A stretch of 64,000 bases of DNA from Ralstonia sp. RRA (GCF_037023145.1 NZ_CP146093.1:310001-374000); one strand, 5' to 3'; shown: positions 43,732 through 54,359, counted from the first letter of the stretch. The notes: a model not told the origin generated them from the letters alone. A program made the numbers and translations.

Positions 43732-44985
43732 ATGCGACGACTATTTTTGCCGCTTGGGCTAGCGGCTGTTGTGATCAGCCCATCTTTTGCTGCGAATTCC
43801 AACGCGGCACCCCTTGTTTCTTCCGGCACAGTACTGGAGGCTCCTGGTCCTTTGACGCTTGAGCGCGCCATGGAATTGGCGAGTGCAGGTAACTTCACGC
43901 TTTCTGCTGCGCAGAAAGAAGTCGATGCCAATGAAGGTGCGGTCATGCAGGCACGCACCATTCCCAACCCCGAAGTGGCCGCGACCATGGAGGACACGCG
44001 CTCGGAGTCGCGCACGACGACCGGACAGCTCAATATTCCTGTGGAGCTGGGCGGCAAGCGTTCGGCGCGTATCGTCGCGGCCGAAAAAGGCCGGGAACTC
44101 GCGCAAGCGCAACTGGCGACAACGCGGGCCGAACTGCGATCCAACGTGATTCGCGGCTTCTTTGAAGTGCTGGTTGCCCAGGAACGGGTCAAGCTCGCGC
44201 AGGCCTCGGCGGACTTGGCCGCCAAGGGCGCGCAGGCAGCAACGCGCAGAGTGGCAGCGGGCAAGATCTCGCCGGTCGAAGAAACCAAGGCAAAGGTCGA
44301 GCAAGCCAACGCCGAACTCGAACTCGACAACGCCAACGCCGAACTGCGTTCCGCACGGGCCTCGCTTGCAGCGCTCTGGGGCAACGCCACGCCGCAGTTC
44401 TCCGCGGCGCAGGGTAGCCTCGACGCGCTGCCGTCACGGCCCGGTCTCACGGAGCTGCTGACCGAGCTCGACCACTCGCCGCTCGTATTGGCCGACCAGG
44501 TCGAGCTGGATCGCCGGCAAGCCCTGGTGGGCGTGGAGCGCAGCCGCCAATACCCCGATGTGACCGTCAGCGTGGGGGCCAAGCGCGACAACAGCGCGAA
44601 TCGCAATATGGCGGTATTGGGCGTATCGATTCCGCTGCCCTTGTTCGATCGCAATCAAGGCAACCTGTACGAGGCCATCCGGCGTGCCGACAAGGCGCAG
44701 GACGAGGTGCTGGCTAATCGCATCCGGCTGGCAAATGAGATGCAGCAAGCGTCGAACGAGTTGACGGTCTCTCGTCGCTCCGCGCAGACGCTCAAAGAGA
44801 CGATCCTGCCGGCCGCCGAGCAAGCCTATAGCGCAGCGGCACGGGGCTTCGAAGCCGGGAAGTTCAATTTTCTGGATGTGCTGGACGCACAAAGAACGTT
44901 GTTCCAAGCACGTATCCGTTATCTCGACGTGTTGGCGAAGGTCTATCAATCCGTGACGACCATCGACCGCCTGTTAGGCCGCTAA
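43732..44985 (+). CDS. czcC: CzcC outer-membrane factor (first cluster)
   Basis: 417-residue TolC-like outer-membrane channel, two outer-membrane-efflux-protein repeats (GPLTLERAMELA ... LNIPVELGGKRSAR; PLVLADQVELDRRQALVGVERSRQYPD, in part), coiled-coil regions and signal peptide. Exports Co2+/Zn2+/Cd2+ together with CzcB and CzcA. 15 bases before czcB, same operon. Confidence 0.92.
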   Translation: MRRLFLPLGLAAVVISPSFAANSNAAPLVSSGTVLEAPGPLTLERAMELASAGNFTLSAAQKEVDANEGAVMQARTIPNPEVAATMEDTRSESRTTTGQLNIPVELGGKRSARIVAAEKGRELAQAQLATTRAELRSNVIRGFFEVLVAQERVKLAQASADLAAKGAQAATRRVAAGKISPVEETKAKVEQANAELELDNANAELRSARASLAALWGNATPQFSAAQGSLDALPSRPGLTELLTELDHSPLVLADQVELDRRQALVGVERSRQYPDVTVSVGAKRDNSANRNMAVLGVSIPLPLFDRNQGNLYEAIRRADKAQDEVLANRIRLANEMQQASNELTVSRRSAQTLKETILPAAEQAYSAAARGFEAGKFNFLDVLDAQRTLFQARIRYLDVLAKVYQSVTTIDRLLGR

Positions 44986-45000
44986 CTCAGAATCCGAACC

Positions 45001-46578
45001 ATGTCTATCACGAATAAGCAGAAGACTGCGATCGCAGCTCTAGTGGCTGCTGGCCTGATCGCCACCGGCACCGTTCTATTGTTGGGGCCCTCGACAGAGG
45101 GCAATGAGTCCGCTCGCGAGGCGGCCGAACACGCAGAGTCCGCCGGTCACCAGGACCGCGAACACCACGGCGAGCCGTCGAAGGACAAGCATGAAGACAC
45201 GGCAGCACATGGCGACCAGGAGCACCATGACGCGCCGAAGAAGGGTCCACACGGCGGCAATGTCTACGCTGCTGGCAACGCTACCGTCGAGTTCGGCATG
45301 GCCGAGGACGGTGGGGAGCCCAAGCTAAGGCTGTGGGTCGTCCGAGACGGTAAGCCTTTGGTTGCCAATATCTCGGCCACTGGTGCCATCAAGCGAGCGG
45401 CGGGCGAATCGACGCCGATCAACTTCATGGCTGGGAAGGACAGTCTGGAGAGCGAGGCCGCTATTGCCGAGCCCCACGTGTTTGACGCGACCGCGTCCGT
45501 CACGTTGCCGGGCGTTCAGAAACCGATGACGGTCGCCTTCTCCAAGGAGGAGGGCAAGATCGAATTGACCGTCGACCAGGTCGCCAAAGCCGGCGTGGGT
45601 GTGGAAGTCGCAGGCGCTGCAGCCGTCCAGTCGGGCGTGCAATTCCCGGGAGAAATCCGCTTCAATGAAGACCGTACGGCGCATGTGGTACCGCGCCTTG
45701 CGGGGGTTGTCGAGCGTGTCCCCGCCAATATAGGCGAGCAGGTCAAGAGCGGACAGGTGCTGGCGGTCATTGCGAGCACTGCACTGTCCGAGCAACGCAG
45801 CGAGCTGCTTGCCGCCCAGAAGCGCTTGAACCTGGCTCAGACGACCTACGCGCGCGAGAAGCGCCTGTGGGAAGAGAAGATCTCCGCTGAGCAGGACTAC
45901 CTGCAGGCCCAGACTGCACTGCAAGAGGCGCAAATCGCCGTGCAGAACGCGCAGCAAAAGCTGGTTGCGATCGGGGCCGCACCGGCCACGACGGCCCTGA
46001 ACCGATTCGAGCTGCGTGCACCATTCGACGGCATGGTGGTGGAGAAGCATCTGGCAATCGGCGAAGCCGTCAAGGAGGATGCGAACGTCTTCACGATTTC
46101 TGACCTGTCCTCCGTGTGGGCCGAGTTCGTGATGGCGGCCAAGGATCTGGGCAATGTTCGCGTCGGTCAGCAAGTCACGATCAGTTCGACTGCCTTCGAC
46201 AGCAAGGCGACCGGCACGGTGTCCTATGTGGGCTCTCTGCTTGGTGAGCAGACGCGCACGGCAAAGGCGCGCGTCACGCTGGCGAACCCCGACATTGCTT
46301 GGCGCCCAGGCCTGTTCGTGACGGTGCAGGTTTTAGGGCCAGCCGTTCAAGTCCCTGTTGCAGTCAGGGCGGATGCGATCCAGGAGGTCAATGGCAAGCC
46401 GGCAGTGTTCGTTGCGGTGCCGGGCGGTTTCGTCGCCCAGCCGGTCAAGACCGGGCGCTCCACTGGCAAGGTGGTGGAGATCACGGAAGGCCTGAGCGCC
46501 GGCGCGCGCTATGCCACCGCGAACAGCTTCGTCCTCAAAGCCGAACTCGGCAAGGCTAGCGCCGAGCATGAGCACTGA
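45001..46578 (+). CDS. czcB: CzcB periplasmic adaptor (first cluster)
   Basis: 525-residue membrane fusion protein. One N-terminal anchor (TAIAALVAAGLIATGTVLLLG), a His-rich N-terminal domain (residues about 38-80) able to bind metal, then lipoyl/hairpin and beta-barrel domains (GEIRFNEDRTAHVVPRLAGVVE; LRAPFDGMVVEKHLAIGE in pieces). Links CzcA to CzcC. Close in sequence to the CzcB at 61115. Confidence 0.92.
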   Translation: MSITNKQKTAIAALVAAGLIATGTVLLLGPSTEGNESAREAAEHAESAGHQDREHHGEPSKDKHEDTAAHGDQEHHDAPKKGPHGGNVYAAGNATVEFGMAEDGGEPKLRLWVVRDGKPLVANISATGAIKRAAGESTPINFMAGKDSLESEAAIAEPHVFDATASVTLPGVQKPMTVAFSKEEGKIELTVDQVAKAGVGVEVAGAAAVQSGVQFPGEIRFNEDRTAHVVPRLAGVVERVPANIGEQVKSGQVLAVIASTALSEQRSELLAAQKRLNLAQTTYAREKRLWEEKISAEQDYLQAQTALQEAQIAVQNAQQKLVAIGAAPATTALNRFELRAPFDGMVVEKHLAIGEAVKEDANVFTISDLSSVWAEFVMAAKDLGNVRVGQQVTISSTAFDSKATGTVSYVGSLLGEQTRTAKARVTLANPDIAWRPGLFVTVQVLGPAVQVPVAVRADAIQEVNGKPAVFVAVPGGFVAQPVKTGRSTGKVVEITEGLSAGARYATANSFVLKAELGKASAEHEH

Positions 46579-46591
46579 CACGGAGACGGGC

Positions 46592-49500
46592 ATGTTCGAA
46601 CGCATCATCCGGTTTGCCATTGAGCAACGTTGGCTCGTCATCCTCGCCGTGCTCGGGATGGCGGCGCTCGGCGTCTACAACTACGGGAAGCTTCCCATCG
46701 ACGCGGTGCCTGACATCACCAACGTCCAGGTGCAGATCAATACCGCGGCGCCCGGGTATTCTCCGCTGGAGACCGAGCAGCGGATTACCTACCCCATCGA
46801 GACCGTGATGGCCGGCTTGCCGGGGCTCGAGCAAACGCGCTCGCTGTCCCGGTACGGCCTGTCCCAGGTGACAGTGATCTTCAAGGACGGCACGGACATC
46901 TACTTCGCCCGCCAACTGGTGAACCAGCGGATCCAGGAGGCCAAGGAACGGCTGCCCGGCGGGGTCACGCCCGCCATGGGTCCAATCTCCACGGGGCTGG
47001 GGGAAATCTACCTGTGGACCGTCGAAGCGGAAGACGGCGCTCGCAAGCCCGACGGTGCAGCCTACACGCCCACCGACCTGCGGGAAATTCAGGATTGGGT
47101 GGTCAAGCCGCAACTGCGCAACGTGACCGGTGTGACCGAAATCAATTCGATTGGCGGCTACGCCAAGGAGTACTTGGTTGCGCCCAGCCTGGAACGGCTG
47201 GCTTCCTACGGGCTGACGCTCACGGATCTGGTGAGCGCACTCGACAAGAACAACAGCAATGTCGGCGCCGGCTACATCGAGCGCCGCGGCGAGCAGTACC
47301 TCGTACGCGCCCCTGGACAGGTCAAATCGCTCGACGATATACGCGACGTCATCGTGGGCACGGCGCAAGGGCAGCCCATTCGCATCCGCGACGTCGCCGA
47401 TGTTGACATCGGACGGGAGCTGCGCACCGGTGCCGCCACGGAGAACGGCAAGGAGGTCGTGCTGGGTACAGTGTTCATGCTGATCGGCGAGAACAGTCGG
47501 GCGGTATCCCAGGCCGTCGACAAGAAAATGGCGGAGATCAATCGTACGCTGCCCGCCGGCGTCAAGGCGGTGACTGTGTACGATCGGACCGTGCTGGTCG
47601 ACAAGGCGATCGCGACGGTCAAGAAGAATCTGCTCGAAGGCGCGATCCTCGTTATCGCCATTCTTTTTCTGTTCCTGGGCAACATCCGCGCCGCTGTCAT
47701 CACGGCGATGGTTATCCCGCTGGCGATGCTGTTCACGTTCACCGGCATGGTCAGCTACAAGATCAGTGCGAACCTGATGAGTCTGGGGGCGCTGGATTTC
47801 GGCATCATCATCGATGGTGCCGTGGTGATCGTCGAGAACTGCGTGCGTCGCCTGGCGCACGCCCAGGAGCACCACAAGCGAGAGCTGACCCGCAGCGAGC
47901 GCTTCCACGAGGTGTTCGCAGCAGCGCGGGAAGCGCGGCGACCGCTGCTCTTCGGCCAGTTCATCATCATGATCGTGTACCTGCCGATCTTTGCCCTGAC
48001 TGGCGTGGAGGGCAAGATGTTCCACCCCATGGCGTTCACGGTGGTATTGGCGTTGCTTGCAGCCATGGTGTTGTCCATGACGTTCGTGCCGGCTGCGGTC
48101 GCCCTGTTCATCGGGCGCAAGGTGGCGGAGAAGGAAAACCGGCTGATGGAGTGGGCCAGGCATCGCTATCAGCCGATGCTCGACGCGTCATTGGCCAACA
48201 CGCCCATCGTGCTGACTTTTGCGTGCATTGCGATCGTCTTCTGCCTGGCCGTGGCATCCCGGTTAGGAAGCGAGTTCGTGCCGAATCTGAACGAAGGCGA
48301 CATCGCTATCCAATCACTGCGCATCCCCGGAACGAGCCTGTCTCAATCGCTGGAGATGCAAAAGCAAGTCGAGTCGACGCTCAAGGCCAAGTTCCCCGAG
48401 ATCGAGCGCATCTTCGCCCGTACCGGGACGGCGGAAATCGCCTCCGACCCGATGCCGCCCAACATCTCGGACGGCTACATCATGCTCAAACCGCAGGCGC
48501 AGTGGCCCAAGCCAAAGAAGACAAAAGAGGAGCTGCTCAGTGCGATTCAGGCGGAAGCTGAGAGGATTCCCGGCAACAACTACGAGTTCTCGCAGCCGAT
48601 CCAGCTGCGTTTCAACGAGTTGATCTCCGGCGTTCGCTCCGATGTGGCGATTAAGATTTTCGGCGACGACAACGATGTGCTCAATGAAACCGCCGGCAAG
48701 GTTGCGGCGGTATTGCAAGGCATACAGGGCGCTACGGAAGTCAAGATCGAACAGACCACGGGGCTTCCCATGCTGTCGGTCAACATCGATCGTCAAAAGG
48801 CGGCCCGGTATGGATTGAACATGAGCGATGTGCAGGATGCGGTTGCGATTGCGATCGGCGGGAAGGAGGCAGGCACATTCTTCCAGGGCGACCGACGGTT
48901 CGACATTCTGGTGCGCCTGCCCGATACCGTGCGGGGTGACTTGGAGGCGTTGCGTCGCTTGCCGGTGCCACTACCAAAAAGCGCTGCTGGCGAGTCGAAG
49001 ACGACCTACATCCCCTTGAGTGAAGTGGCCTCGCTCGACTTGGCCCCCGGGCCAAATCAGGTGTCGCGCGAGAATGGCAAGCGCCGCATCGTCATCAGCG
49101 CCAATGTGCGAGGCCGGGACATTGGGTCGTTCGTTCCGGAGGCCGAGGCCGCAATTGAGCGGCAAGTCAAGATTCCCACGGGGTACTGGATAACCTGGGG
49201 CGGTACGTTCGAGCAATTGCAGTCCGCAACGACGCGGCTGCAGATCGTCGTGCCGGTTGCGTTGCTGCTCGTGTTCGTCCTACTCTTTGGGATGTTCAAC
49301 AGCGTGAAAGACGGGCTTCTCGTGTTCACCGGCATTCCGTTTGCGTTGACCGGCGGTATTCTCGCGTTGTGGTTGCGAGGCATACCGCTCTCCATTTCGG
49401 CAGCGGTCGGCTTTATCGCGCTCTCCGGTGTCGCGGTGCTCAACGGTCTGGTGTTGCTGTCGTTCATCCGATCGTTGCGCGAAGAAGGCCAATCGCTTGA

Positions 49501-49768
49501 TACCGCGATCCGCACCGGGGCCCTCACGCGCTTGCGGCCCGTGTTGATGACAGCGCTGGTCGCCTCGCTTGGCTTCGTCCCGATGGCCATTGCGACTGGA
49601 ACGGGAGCCGAGGTGCAACGACCGCTGGCCACCGTGGTCATTGGGGGGATTCTGTCTTCGACGGCACTGACCCTGCTGGTATTACCGGTCCTCTATCGCC
49701 TGGCGCACCGCAAGGACGAAGCCGAGGACATGGAGCGGACGGGCGAGATGGCACCGCGGTCCGCCTGA
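46592..49768 (+). CDS. czcA: CzcA heavy-metal RND transporter (first cluster)
   Basis: Resistance-nodulation-division pump of 1058 residues, proton-driven export of Co2+, Zn2+, Cd2+. The start at 46592 (MFERII) is used because it matches the second CzcA and is 13 bases after czcB. The proton-relay acids D402, D408 and E415 are in [18 protein letters not shown] (in part), at the positions known from Cupriavidus CzcA. Complete, with both transmembrane halves and the two large periplasmic loops. Confidence 0.94.
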   Translation: MFERIIRFAIEQRWLVILAVLGMAALGVYNYGKLPIDAVPDITNVQVQINTAAPGYSPLETEQRITYPIETVMAGLPGLEQTRSLSRYGLSQVTVIFKDGTDIYFARQLVNQRIQEAKERLPGGVTPAMGPISTGLGEIYLWTVEAEDGARKPDGAAYTPTDLREIQDWVVKPQLRNVTGVTEINSIGGYAKEYLVAPSLERLASYGLTLTDLVSALDKNNSNVGAGYIERRGEQYLVRAPGQVKSLDDIRDVIVGTAQGQPIRIRDVADVDIGRELRTGAATENGKEVVLGTVFMLIGENSRAVSQAVDKKMAEINRTLPAGVKAVTVYDRTVLVDKAIATVKKNLLEGAILVIAILFLFLGNIRAAVITAMVIPLAMLFTFTGMVSYKISANLMSLGALDFGIIIDGAVVIVENCVRRLAHAQEHHKRELTRSERFHEVFAAAREARRPLLFGQFIIMIVYLPIFALTGVEGKMFHPMAFTVVLALLAAMVLSMTFVPAAVALFIGRKVAEKENRLMEWARHRYQPMLDASLANTPIVLTFACIAIVFCLAVASRLGSEFVPNLNEGDIAIQSLRIPGTSLSQSLEMQKQVESTLKAKFPEIERIFARTGTAEIASDPMPPNISDGYIMLKPQAQWPKPKKTKEELLSAIQAEAERIPGNNYEFSQPIQLRFNELISGVRSDVAIKIFGDDNDVLNETAGKVAAVLQGIQGATEVKIEQTTGLPMLSVNIDRQKAARYGLNMSDVQDAVAIAIGGKEAGTFFQGDRRFDILVRLPDTVRGDLEALRRLPVPLPKSAAGESKTTYIPLSEVASLDLAPGPNQVSRENGKRRIVISANVRGRDIGSFVPEAEAAIERQVKIPTGYWITWGGTFEQLQSATTRLQIVVPVALLLVFVLLFGMFNSVKDGLLVFTGIPFALTGGILALWLRGIPLSISAAVGFIALSGVAVLNGLVLLSFIRSLREEGQSLDTAIRTGALTRLRPVLMTALVASLGFVPMAIATGTGAEVQRPLATVVIGGILSSTALTLLVLPVLYRLAHRKDEAEDMERTGEMAPRSA

Positions 49769-49831
49769 CGGAGATGGAGTTGACGGCGCGGACCCCGATG
49801 GTCCGCGCCGCTTACGCAAGGAGCTTTCGCC

Positions 49832-50806
49832 ATGGGCGCAGGACATGACCACAGCCATGCAACCGGGAACGAGCGTGCATTGAAAATCGCGCTCGCGCTG
49901 ACCAGCACGTTTCTGCTCGCCGAGTTGATCGGCGGCATTTTGACCAAGAGCTTGGCGCTGATCTCCGATGCCGCGCATATGTTCACGGATGCCGCGGCAC
50001 TGGCCATTGCGCTCGCAGCGATCCAGATCGGCAAGCGGCCGGCAGACAAGCAGCGGACGTTCGGGTACTACCGTTTTGAGATTCTGGCGGCGGCCTTCAA
50101 TGCGCTGTTGCTGTTTGGGGTAGCGCTGTACATCCTCTACGAGGCATATCAGCGCTTGCGCGCGCCTGCCGAAGTGCAATCGTTGGGCATGCTGGGGATC
50201 GCCACCATCGGCCTCGTCGTCAACATCGTCAGCATGCGAGTTCTCGCAGGCGGCCGAGAACAGAGCCTCAACATCAAGGGGGCCTACCTGGAGGTCTGGA
50301 GCGATCTGCTGGGCTCGATCGGCGTCATTTTTGCGGCGATCGTTATCCGGTTCACCGGTTGGACCTGGGTCGATTCGGCTATCGCCGTGCTGATTGGGCT
50401 GTGGGTGCTGCCTCGCACCTGGATCCTGCTCAAATCCAGCATCAACATTCTGCTTGAAGGCGTGCCAGAGGATATCGACTTACCATCCGTGGAGCAGGCG
50501 CTGTTGACAATTCCCGGCGTTCGCAGCATGCACGACCTGCATGTGTGGTCCTTGACGAGCGGCAAGACCAGCTTGACGGTGCACTTGGTCAACGAACCCG
50601 CCGTCAATCCCGAACGCGACATTCTGCCGGTCGCCCGAGACCGGCTTGCCGAACGCTTCGGCATCACGCATATCACCATCCAGTTCGAACTGCGGCCGTG
50701 CGCGCAGGCGGATGCCGTGACGCATTTCCGGCCCAGCGAGCCTATTGCTGCTGCGACGAGCGGCCAACCCGACGAACGCCACGGTCATCAAGGACACTCT
50801 CATTGA
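49832..50806 (+). CDS. czcD: CzcD cation diffusion facilitator
   Basis: 324 residues, six-helix CDF exporter. Metal-site motifs SDAAHMFTD in helix 2 and EVWSDLLGS in helix 5. His-rich ends (MGAGHDHSH and HGHQGHSH). Moves Zn2+/Co2+/Cd2+ from cytoplasm to periplasm, feeding CzcCBA. Its stop (TGA at 50804-50806) overlaps the czcR start codon. Confidence 0.92.
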   Translation: MGAGHDHSHATGNERALKIALALTSTFLLAELIGGILTKSLALISDAAHMFTDAAALAIALAAIQIGKRPADKQRTFGYYRFEILAAAFNALLLFGVALYILYEAYQRLRAPAEVQSLGMLGIATIGLVVNIVSMRVLAGGREQSLNIKGAYLEVWSDLLGSIGVIFAAIVIRFTGWTWVDSAIAVLIGLWVLPRTWILLKSSINILLEGVPEDIDLPSVEQALLTIPGVRSMHDLHVWSLTSGKTSLTVHLVNEPAVNPERDILPVARDRLAERFGITHITIQFELRPCAQADAVTHFRPSEPIAAATSGQPDERHGHQGHSH

Positions 50807-51480
50807 AAATACTGGTCATCGAGGACGAGGCTCGAACCGCGGAATACCTGCTCAAGGGCCTGACTGAATCCGGATTTGTTGTCGATATTGCCGCAAACGG
50901 CATGGACGGGGCGCATCTCGCCAGCGAGGTGCGGTACGACCTGATCCTGCTGGATGTCATGCTGCCGGGTGCAGACGGCTGGAGCGTGATCAAGATGATC
51001 CGGCAGAAGAGTGATGTCCCGGTTCTGTTTCTGACGGCGCGGGATGACGTGGCCGATCGGGTACGTGGTTTCGAACTCGGCGCCGACGACTACTTGGTGA
51101 AGCCGTTCGCGTTTGCCGAACTGCTCGCCAGAATTCGCCGCTGCCTGCGGCAAAGCAGCGGTCGCGAATCCGAGCATCTGAGCGTCGGCGATCTCGATAT
51201 CGATGTCCTTGGCCGCAAAGTCGTACGCGCCGGCGTCAAGGTGGAGTTGACCAGCCAGGAGTTCGTCCTGCTCCATCTGTTGGCTCGCCGCAGTGGGGAG
51301 GTGCTTTCCCGCACGTCCATCGCCTCGCACGTCTGGGATGTCAACTTCGATACCGACACGAACGTCGTGGACGTGGCGATACGCCGTCTTCGCGCCAAGC
51401 TCGATGAGCCGTTCGATACCAAACTGATCCATACCGTCCGGGGCATGGGTTATGTCCTTGATCCTCATCGCGGAAAATGA
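50803..51480 (+). CDS. czcR: CzcR response regulator
   Basis: OmpR-family regulator of 225 residues: receiver domain (phospho-Asp in [10 protein letters not shown], about 51) and winged-helix DNA-binding domain ([24 protein letters not shown]). Starts with TTG at 50803, overlapping the czcD stop, giving MKILVIEDE; no ATG fits. Expected to activate the czc promoters in response to metal through CzcS. Confidence 0.92.
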   Translation: MKILVIEDEARTAEYLLKGLTESGFVVDIAANGMDGAHLASEVRYDLILLDVMLPGADGWSVIKMIRQKSDVPVLFLTARDDVADRVRGFELGADDYLVKPFAFAELLARIRRCLRQSSGRESEHLSVGDLDIDVLGRKVVRAGVKVELTSQEFVLLHLLARRSGEVLSRTSIASHVWDVNFDTDTNVVDVAIRRLRAKLDEPFDTKLIHTVRGMGYVLDPHRGK

Positions 51481-51483
51481 GAC

Positions 51484-52842
51484 GTGGCGCGTTCACTGAT
51501 CGGTCGGCTGACCTCGCTATTCTCGATCCTGGTCACGTTTGCGCTGGCTAGCATGGGGGCCTACGCCTACTACGCCCTGGATACTCAACTACGCTCGCGG
51601 GACGTAGAAATCATCGAGGCCAAGCTGACGCAGGTGAGCCACCTGGTCCGAGACGCTGGCAGCCTTGAGCAGACCGAGAAATTCGAACACAGCTTGTTCG
51701 ATCTGGTCAGGGGATACGATGGTTTGACGTTGAGACTCCGAACACCGCAAGGCCGGCTCGTCTATCGAACGGCTGACGACCTGCCATCGGATTTCGATCA
51801 GGCGGCCACTGGGGTGGGAATTCATGACGACGGCACATGGATCATTGGAAAGCGCCTCGTCGAGGCGAGTGATGACGTACCGTTCGCCACGGTATCGGTG
51901 GCCAAGAGCGGTAACGATAGGCGCCAGGTGGTGACCCGACTGGGCAATAGCATTGTCGTCGGCATTCTGGTGGGCGCGGTTTTCACCGCGCTTCTGGGCG
52001 CCTTGATCACCCGACGAGAACTCAGGCCAGCACGGGCATTGATTCAGCAGGTGCACCGGATTAACGTCGAACGACTCAGCTACCGCATCGACGCCCCCAG
52101 TGCGCCAACGGAGGTCCACGAAATTGGCGTCGCATTCAATGCCATGCTGGAGCGACTGGAGTCGGGCTATGAGCGGTTGTATCGTTTTTCCGCCGATCTC
52201 GCGCACGATTTGCGCACGCCATTGAACAACCTGATCGGCCACACCGAGGTGGCGCTCTCGCGTGAACGAGAAGCAGCCGACTACGTGACCCTGCTGGAGG
52301 ACAACCTGGCGGAGTATCAGCGCCTCTCGCGCATGATTGACTCTATGCTCTTCCTGGCACGCGCCGACGCGGCGACGGTCGAACTGGGTCGTGTGCCAAT
52401 CGAGCTCAGCACCGAGTTGTCCAAGCTGGCGAGTTACTTTGCCGTGCTGGGTGAAGACAAGGGCGTGAAGATTGAGGTCTCGGTGTCCGGCAGCGTGAGT
52501 GCCGACCTGACCATGTTCCGGCGCGCCGTCGGCAACCTGCTCTCGAACGCGGTCCGCCATGCTGACAATGGCTCGGTCGTGAGCTTGAACTGTCAGCGTG
52601 ACGAAGACTCTGTCACAGTGCACGTATTGAATCAGGGCGTCCCGATACCTGACAAGGATAGGGAACGCGTTTTTGATCGGTTCTATCGTGGCGACCAAGC
52701 GCGTTCCCACTCTGATCAGTCGACCGGTTTAGGGCTCGCCATCGTGAGATCTATCATGGAGTTGCATGCGGGCACTGCATCGGTCGCGACATTCCCTGGC
52801 AGCGTCACCCGGTTCTCACTCCGGTTTCCGTTCGTCGATTAG
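51484..52842 (+). CDS. czcS: CzcS sensor histidine kinase
   Basis: 452-residue kinase with GTG start at 51484: two transmembrane helices flanking a periplasmic domain (about 30-160), HAMP, HisKA (His in LAHDLRTPLNNLIGHTEVAL, in part), HATPase domain with N and G boxes (NLLSNAVRHAD, DRFYRGDQARSHSDQSTGLGL in pieces). Senses periplasmic metal and phosphorylates CzcR. 3 bases after czcR. Confidence 0.92.
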   Translation: MARSLIGRLTSLFSILVTFALASMGAYAYYALDTQLRSRDVEIIEAKLTQVSHLVRDAGSLEQTEKFEHSLFDLVRGYDGLTLRLRTPQGRLVYRTADDLPSDFDQAATGVGIHDDGTWIIGKRLVEASDDVPFATVSVAKSGNDRRQVVTRLGNSIVVGILVGAVFTALLGALITRRELRPARALIQQVHRINVERLSYRIDAPSAPTEVHEIGVAFNAMLERLESGYERLYRFSADLAHDLRTPLNNLIGHTEVALSREREAADYVTLLEDNLAEYQRLSRMIDSMLFLARADAATVELGRVPIELSTELSKLASYFAVLGEDKGVKIEVSVSGSVSADLTMFRRAVGNLLSNAVRHADNGSVVSLNCQRDEDSVTVHVLNQGVPIPDKDRERVFDRFYRGDQARSHSDQSTGLGLAIVRSIMELHAGTASVATFPGSVTRFSLRFPFVD

Positions 52843-53165
52843 CGAGCTGGGTGCGCGTATAGCGAGGCTTGGCGTCTCGCATTTGACAAGCATGCGAGCC
52901 GGCCCGACAGATGCAAGACCAGCGGAGATTGGCTGCTGGGGCACCACCATACGTTGCCGTGGAAAGGTGAACGTTTTTGGGGTGTGGCACTTGGCATCTC
53001 GCCTAACGACGAACCGCGGCTACGCAAGGTGAGTTTTCGCGTTGCCGGCCGCAACGTACTGTCGCCTTCCGCCGTGAGACAGGTGAGCGCGGCCAGCATT
53101 TCGAGAATCGCGCTTTTCTGGAGTTTCGTACCGAAGGTTTGGACTGGAGCCCTATGTGAGAGGTT
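52843..53165. other. Spacer downstream of czcS; no czcE found
   Basis: No credible gene. A plus-strand open frame (52954-53175) lacks a ribosome site and any known motif. czcE, which follows czcS on pMOL30, is missing. Confidence 0.4.
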
Positions 53166-53198
53166 TCACACGTGATAATCCGCCATTATCACGTGTGA
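53166..53198. repeat. 33-bp recombinase core-site-like palindrome
   Basis: Arms TCACACGTGATAAT (53166-53179) and ATTATCACGTGTGA (53185-53198), perfect 14-bp inverted repeats around CCGCC. The size and arm-spacer form match tyrosine-recombinase core sites such as those used for cointegrate resolution in Tn4651-type transposons, and it precedes a TnpT/KfrA-like gene. Confidence 0.7.
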
Positions 53199-53282
53199 GG
53201 AACCGCCTCCGAGGAGCCACCTTGACGCATCGATTTGGTACGTATATACATAGTACGTAATACGGTATCAAATACTAACGCC

Positions 53283-54275
53283 ATGGCCCGTGCCGGACTC
53301 AGTCGTATTGACATCAAGCGTGCCCGCGATTCGCTGCTCGCCCAGGGGCAGCACCCGTCGATCGATGCGATACGTATCGCGTTGGGCAACACGGGCTCGA
53401 AAACGACCATCCACCGCTATCTGAAGGAACTGGAAGAAGAGGAAGGCGTAGCGCTCAAGCGGGCTGGCACGACCTCCGACGCCATCCTCGACCTGGTCGG
53501 CAGATTGGCGGCGCGCCTGCATGAAGAAGCGCAGGCGGTGGTTGACCAGCAGGTTACGGCTGCCACGGCACAACGCCAGCAAGTCCGGGCAGAAGCAGAC
53601 AGGCTGTCGGCGGACCTCGCCGTGCTTCGCGCCGAGCTGGCGCAGGCTCACGCCACCATTACCAACGTGCGGGCTGCGCTCAGCGACACGCAAGCGGCGC
53701 TGCAGCAGCATGCCCTGGAGGCCGAACGGCTGGCGCAGCAGGTCCGGGACCTCACTGAACGGCAAGCCGAGCAAGAAGGCTTCCGGCGCTCACTGGAGGA
53801 GAAGCTGCAGCACGCGCACCAGGCGCTGGAACACTTCCGCAACGCCAGCAAGGAGCAGCGCGATCAGGACACGCGGCGGCATGAGCAACAGGTCCAACAA
53901 CTGCAGGCGGAAATCCGGCAGGCCAACCAGGCGGTGATCGTCAAGCAGGGCGAAATCACGCTGTTGAACAAGGACGGCGCACGGCTGGTTGCGGAAGTTG
54001 GAGCGGCAACCAAGCGCGTCCGCGAACTGGAAGCACGCGGCGAGCAAACAGTGGCGGCGCTGAACCAAGCGCGCACCGACCACACGCGGGCGGAAGCAGA
54101 ACGGGATACGTTGCGCGCGACGGTGCAGGCCCAGGCGGATGAGCTTGCGGCCGTGCGTGCGGAACGTGAGCAGACGGCGACCGAGTTGGCCAGGTTGGCT
54201 GCACGGCTCGAAGCCCAGCAGACGCTACTGACTGACTACCGGACACAGCTCGGGGTGGCGGGGCCGGCGGCCTGA
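53283..54275 (+). CDS. KfrA/TnpT-like DNA-binding coiled-coil protein
   Basis: 330 residues: N-terminal KfrA-type DNA-binding region (about 1-75; GLSRIDIKRARDSLLAQGQ, KTTIHRYLKELEEEE), then a long coiled coil (80-325) with Q/A/E heptads. TnpT, the resolution helper of Tn4651-family transposons, has this form, and the palindromic site just upstream supports it. The tnpS recombinase expected on the other side of the site is missing. ATG at 53283 fits. Confidence 0.8.
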   Translation: MARAGLSRIDIKRARDSLLAQGQHPSIDAIRIALGNTGSKTTIHRYLKELEEEEGVALKRAGTTSDAILDLVGRLAARLHEEAQAVVDQQVTAATAQRQQVRAEADRLSADLAVLRAELAQAHATITNVRAALSDTQAALQQHALEAERLAQQVRDLTERQAEQEGFRRSLEEKLQHAHQALEHFRNASKEQRDQDTRRHEQQVQQLQAEIRQANQAVIVKQGEITLLNKDGARLVAEVGAATKRVRELEARGEQTVAALNQARTDHTRAEAERDTLRATVQAQADELAAVRAEREQTATELARLAARLEAQQTLLTDYRTQLGVAGPAA

Positions 54276-54303
54276 AACCGTAAGATTCGGCACGAAAAGG
54301 ACG
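54274..54303 (+). repeat. 30-bp direct repeat, copy A
   Basis: Starts GAAACCGTAAGA and ends GCACGAAAAGGACG; 26 of 30 positions match copy B. It begins over the stop region of the KfrA/TnpT-like gene. The pattern is similar to Tn3/Tn21-family terminal inverted repeats. Confidence 0.7.
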
Positions 54304-54359
54304 TGCTCTTACGAAATCAGCATTTCCCCAACTTATTGATTCACAAGGTAAATTCGAAC

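Noticed and set aside
46556-48163. Long minus-strand open frame opposite czcA
   Set aside because: Shadow of the RND pump gene.
52954-53175. Frame after czcS considered as czcE
   Set aside because: No signal peptide and no CzcE-like sequence.
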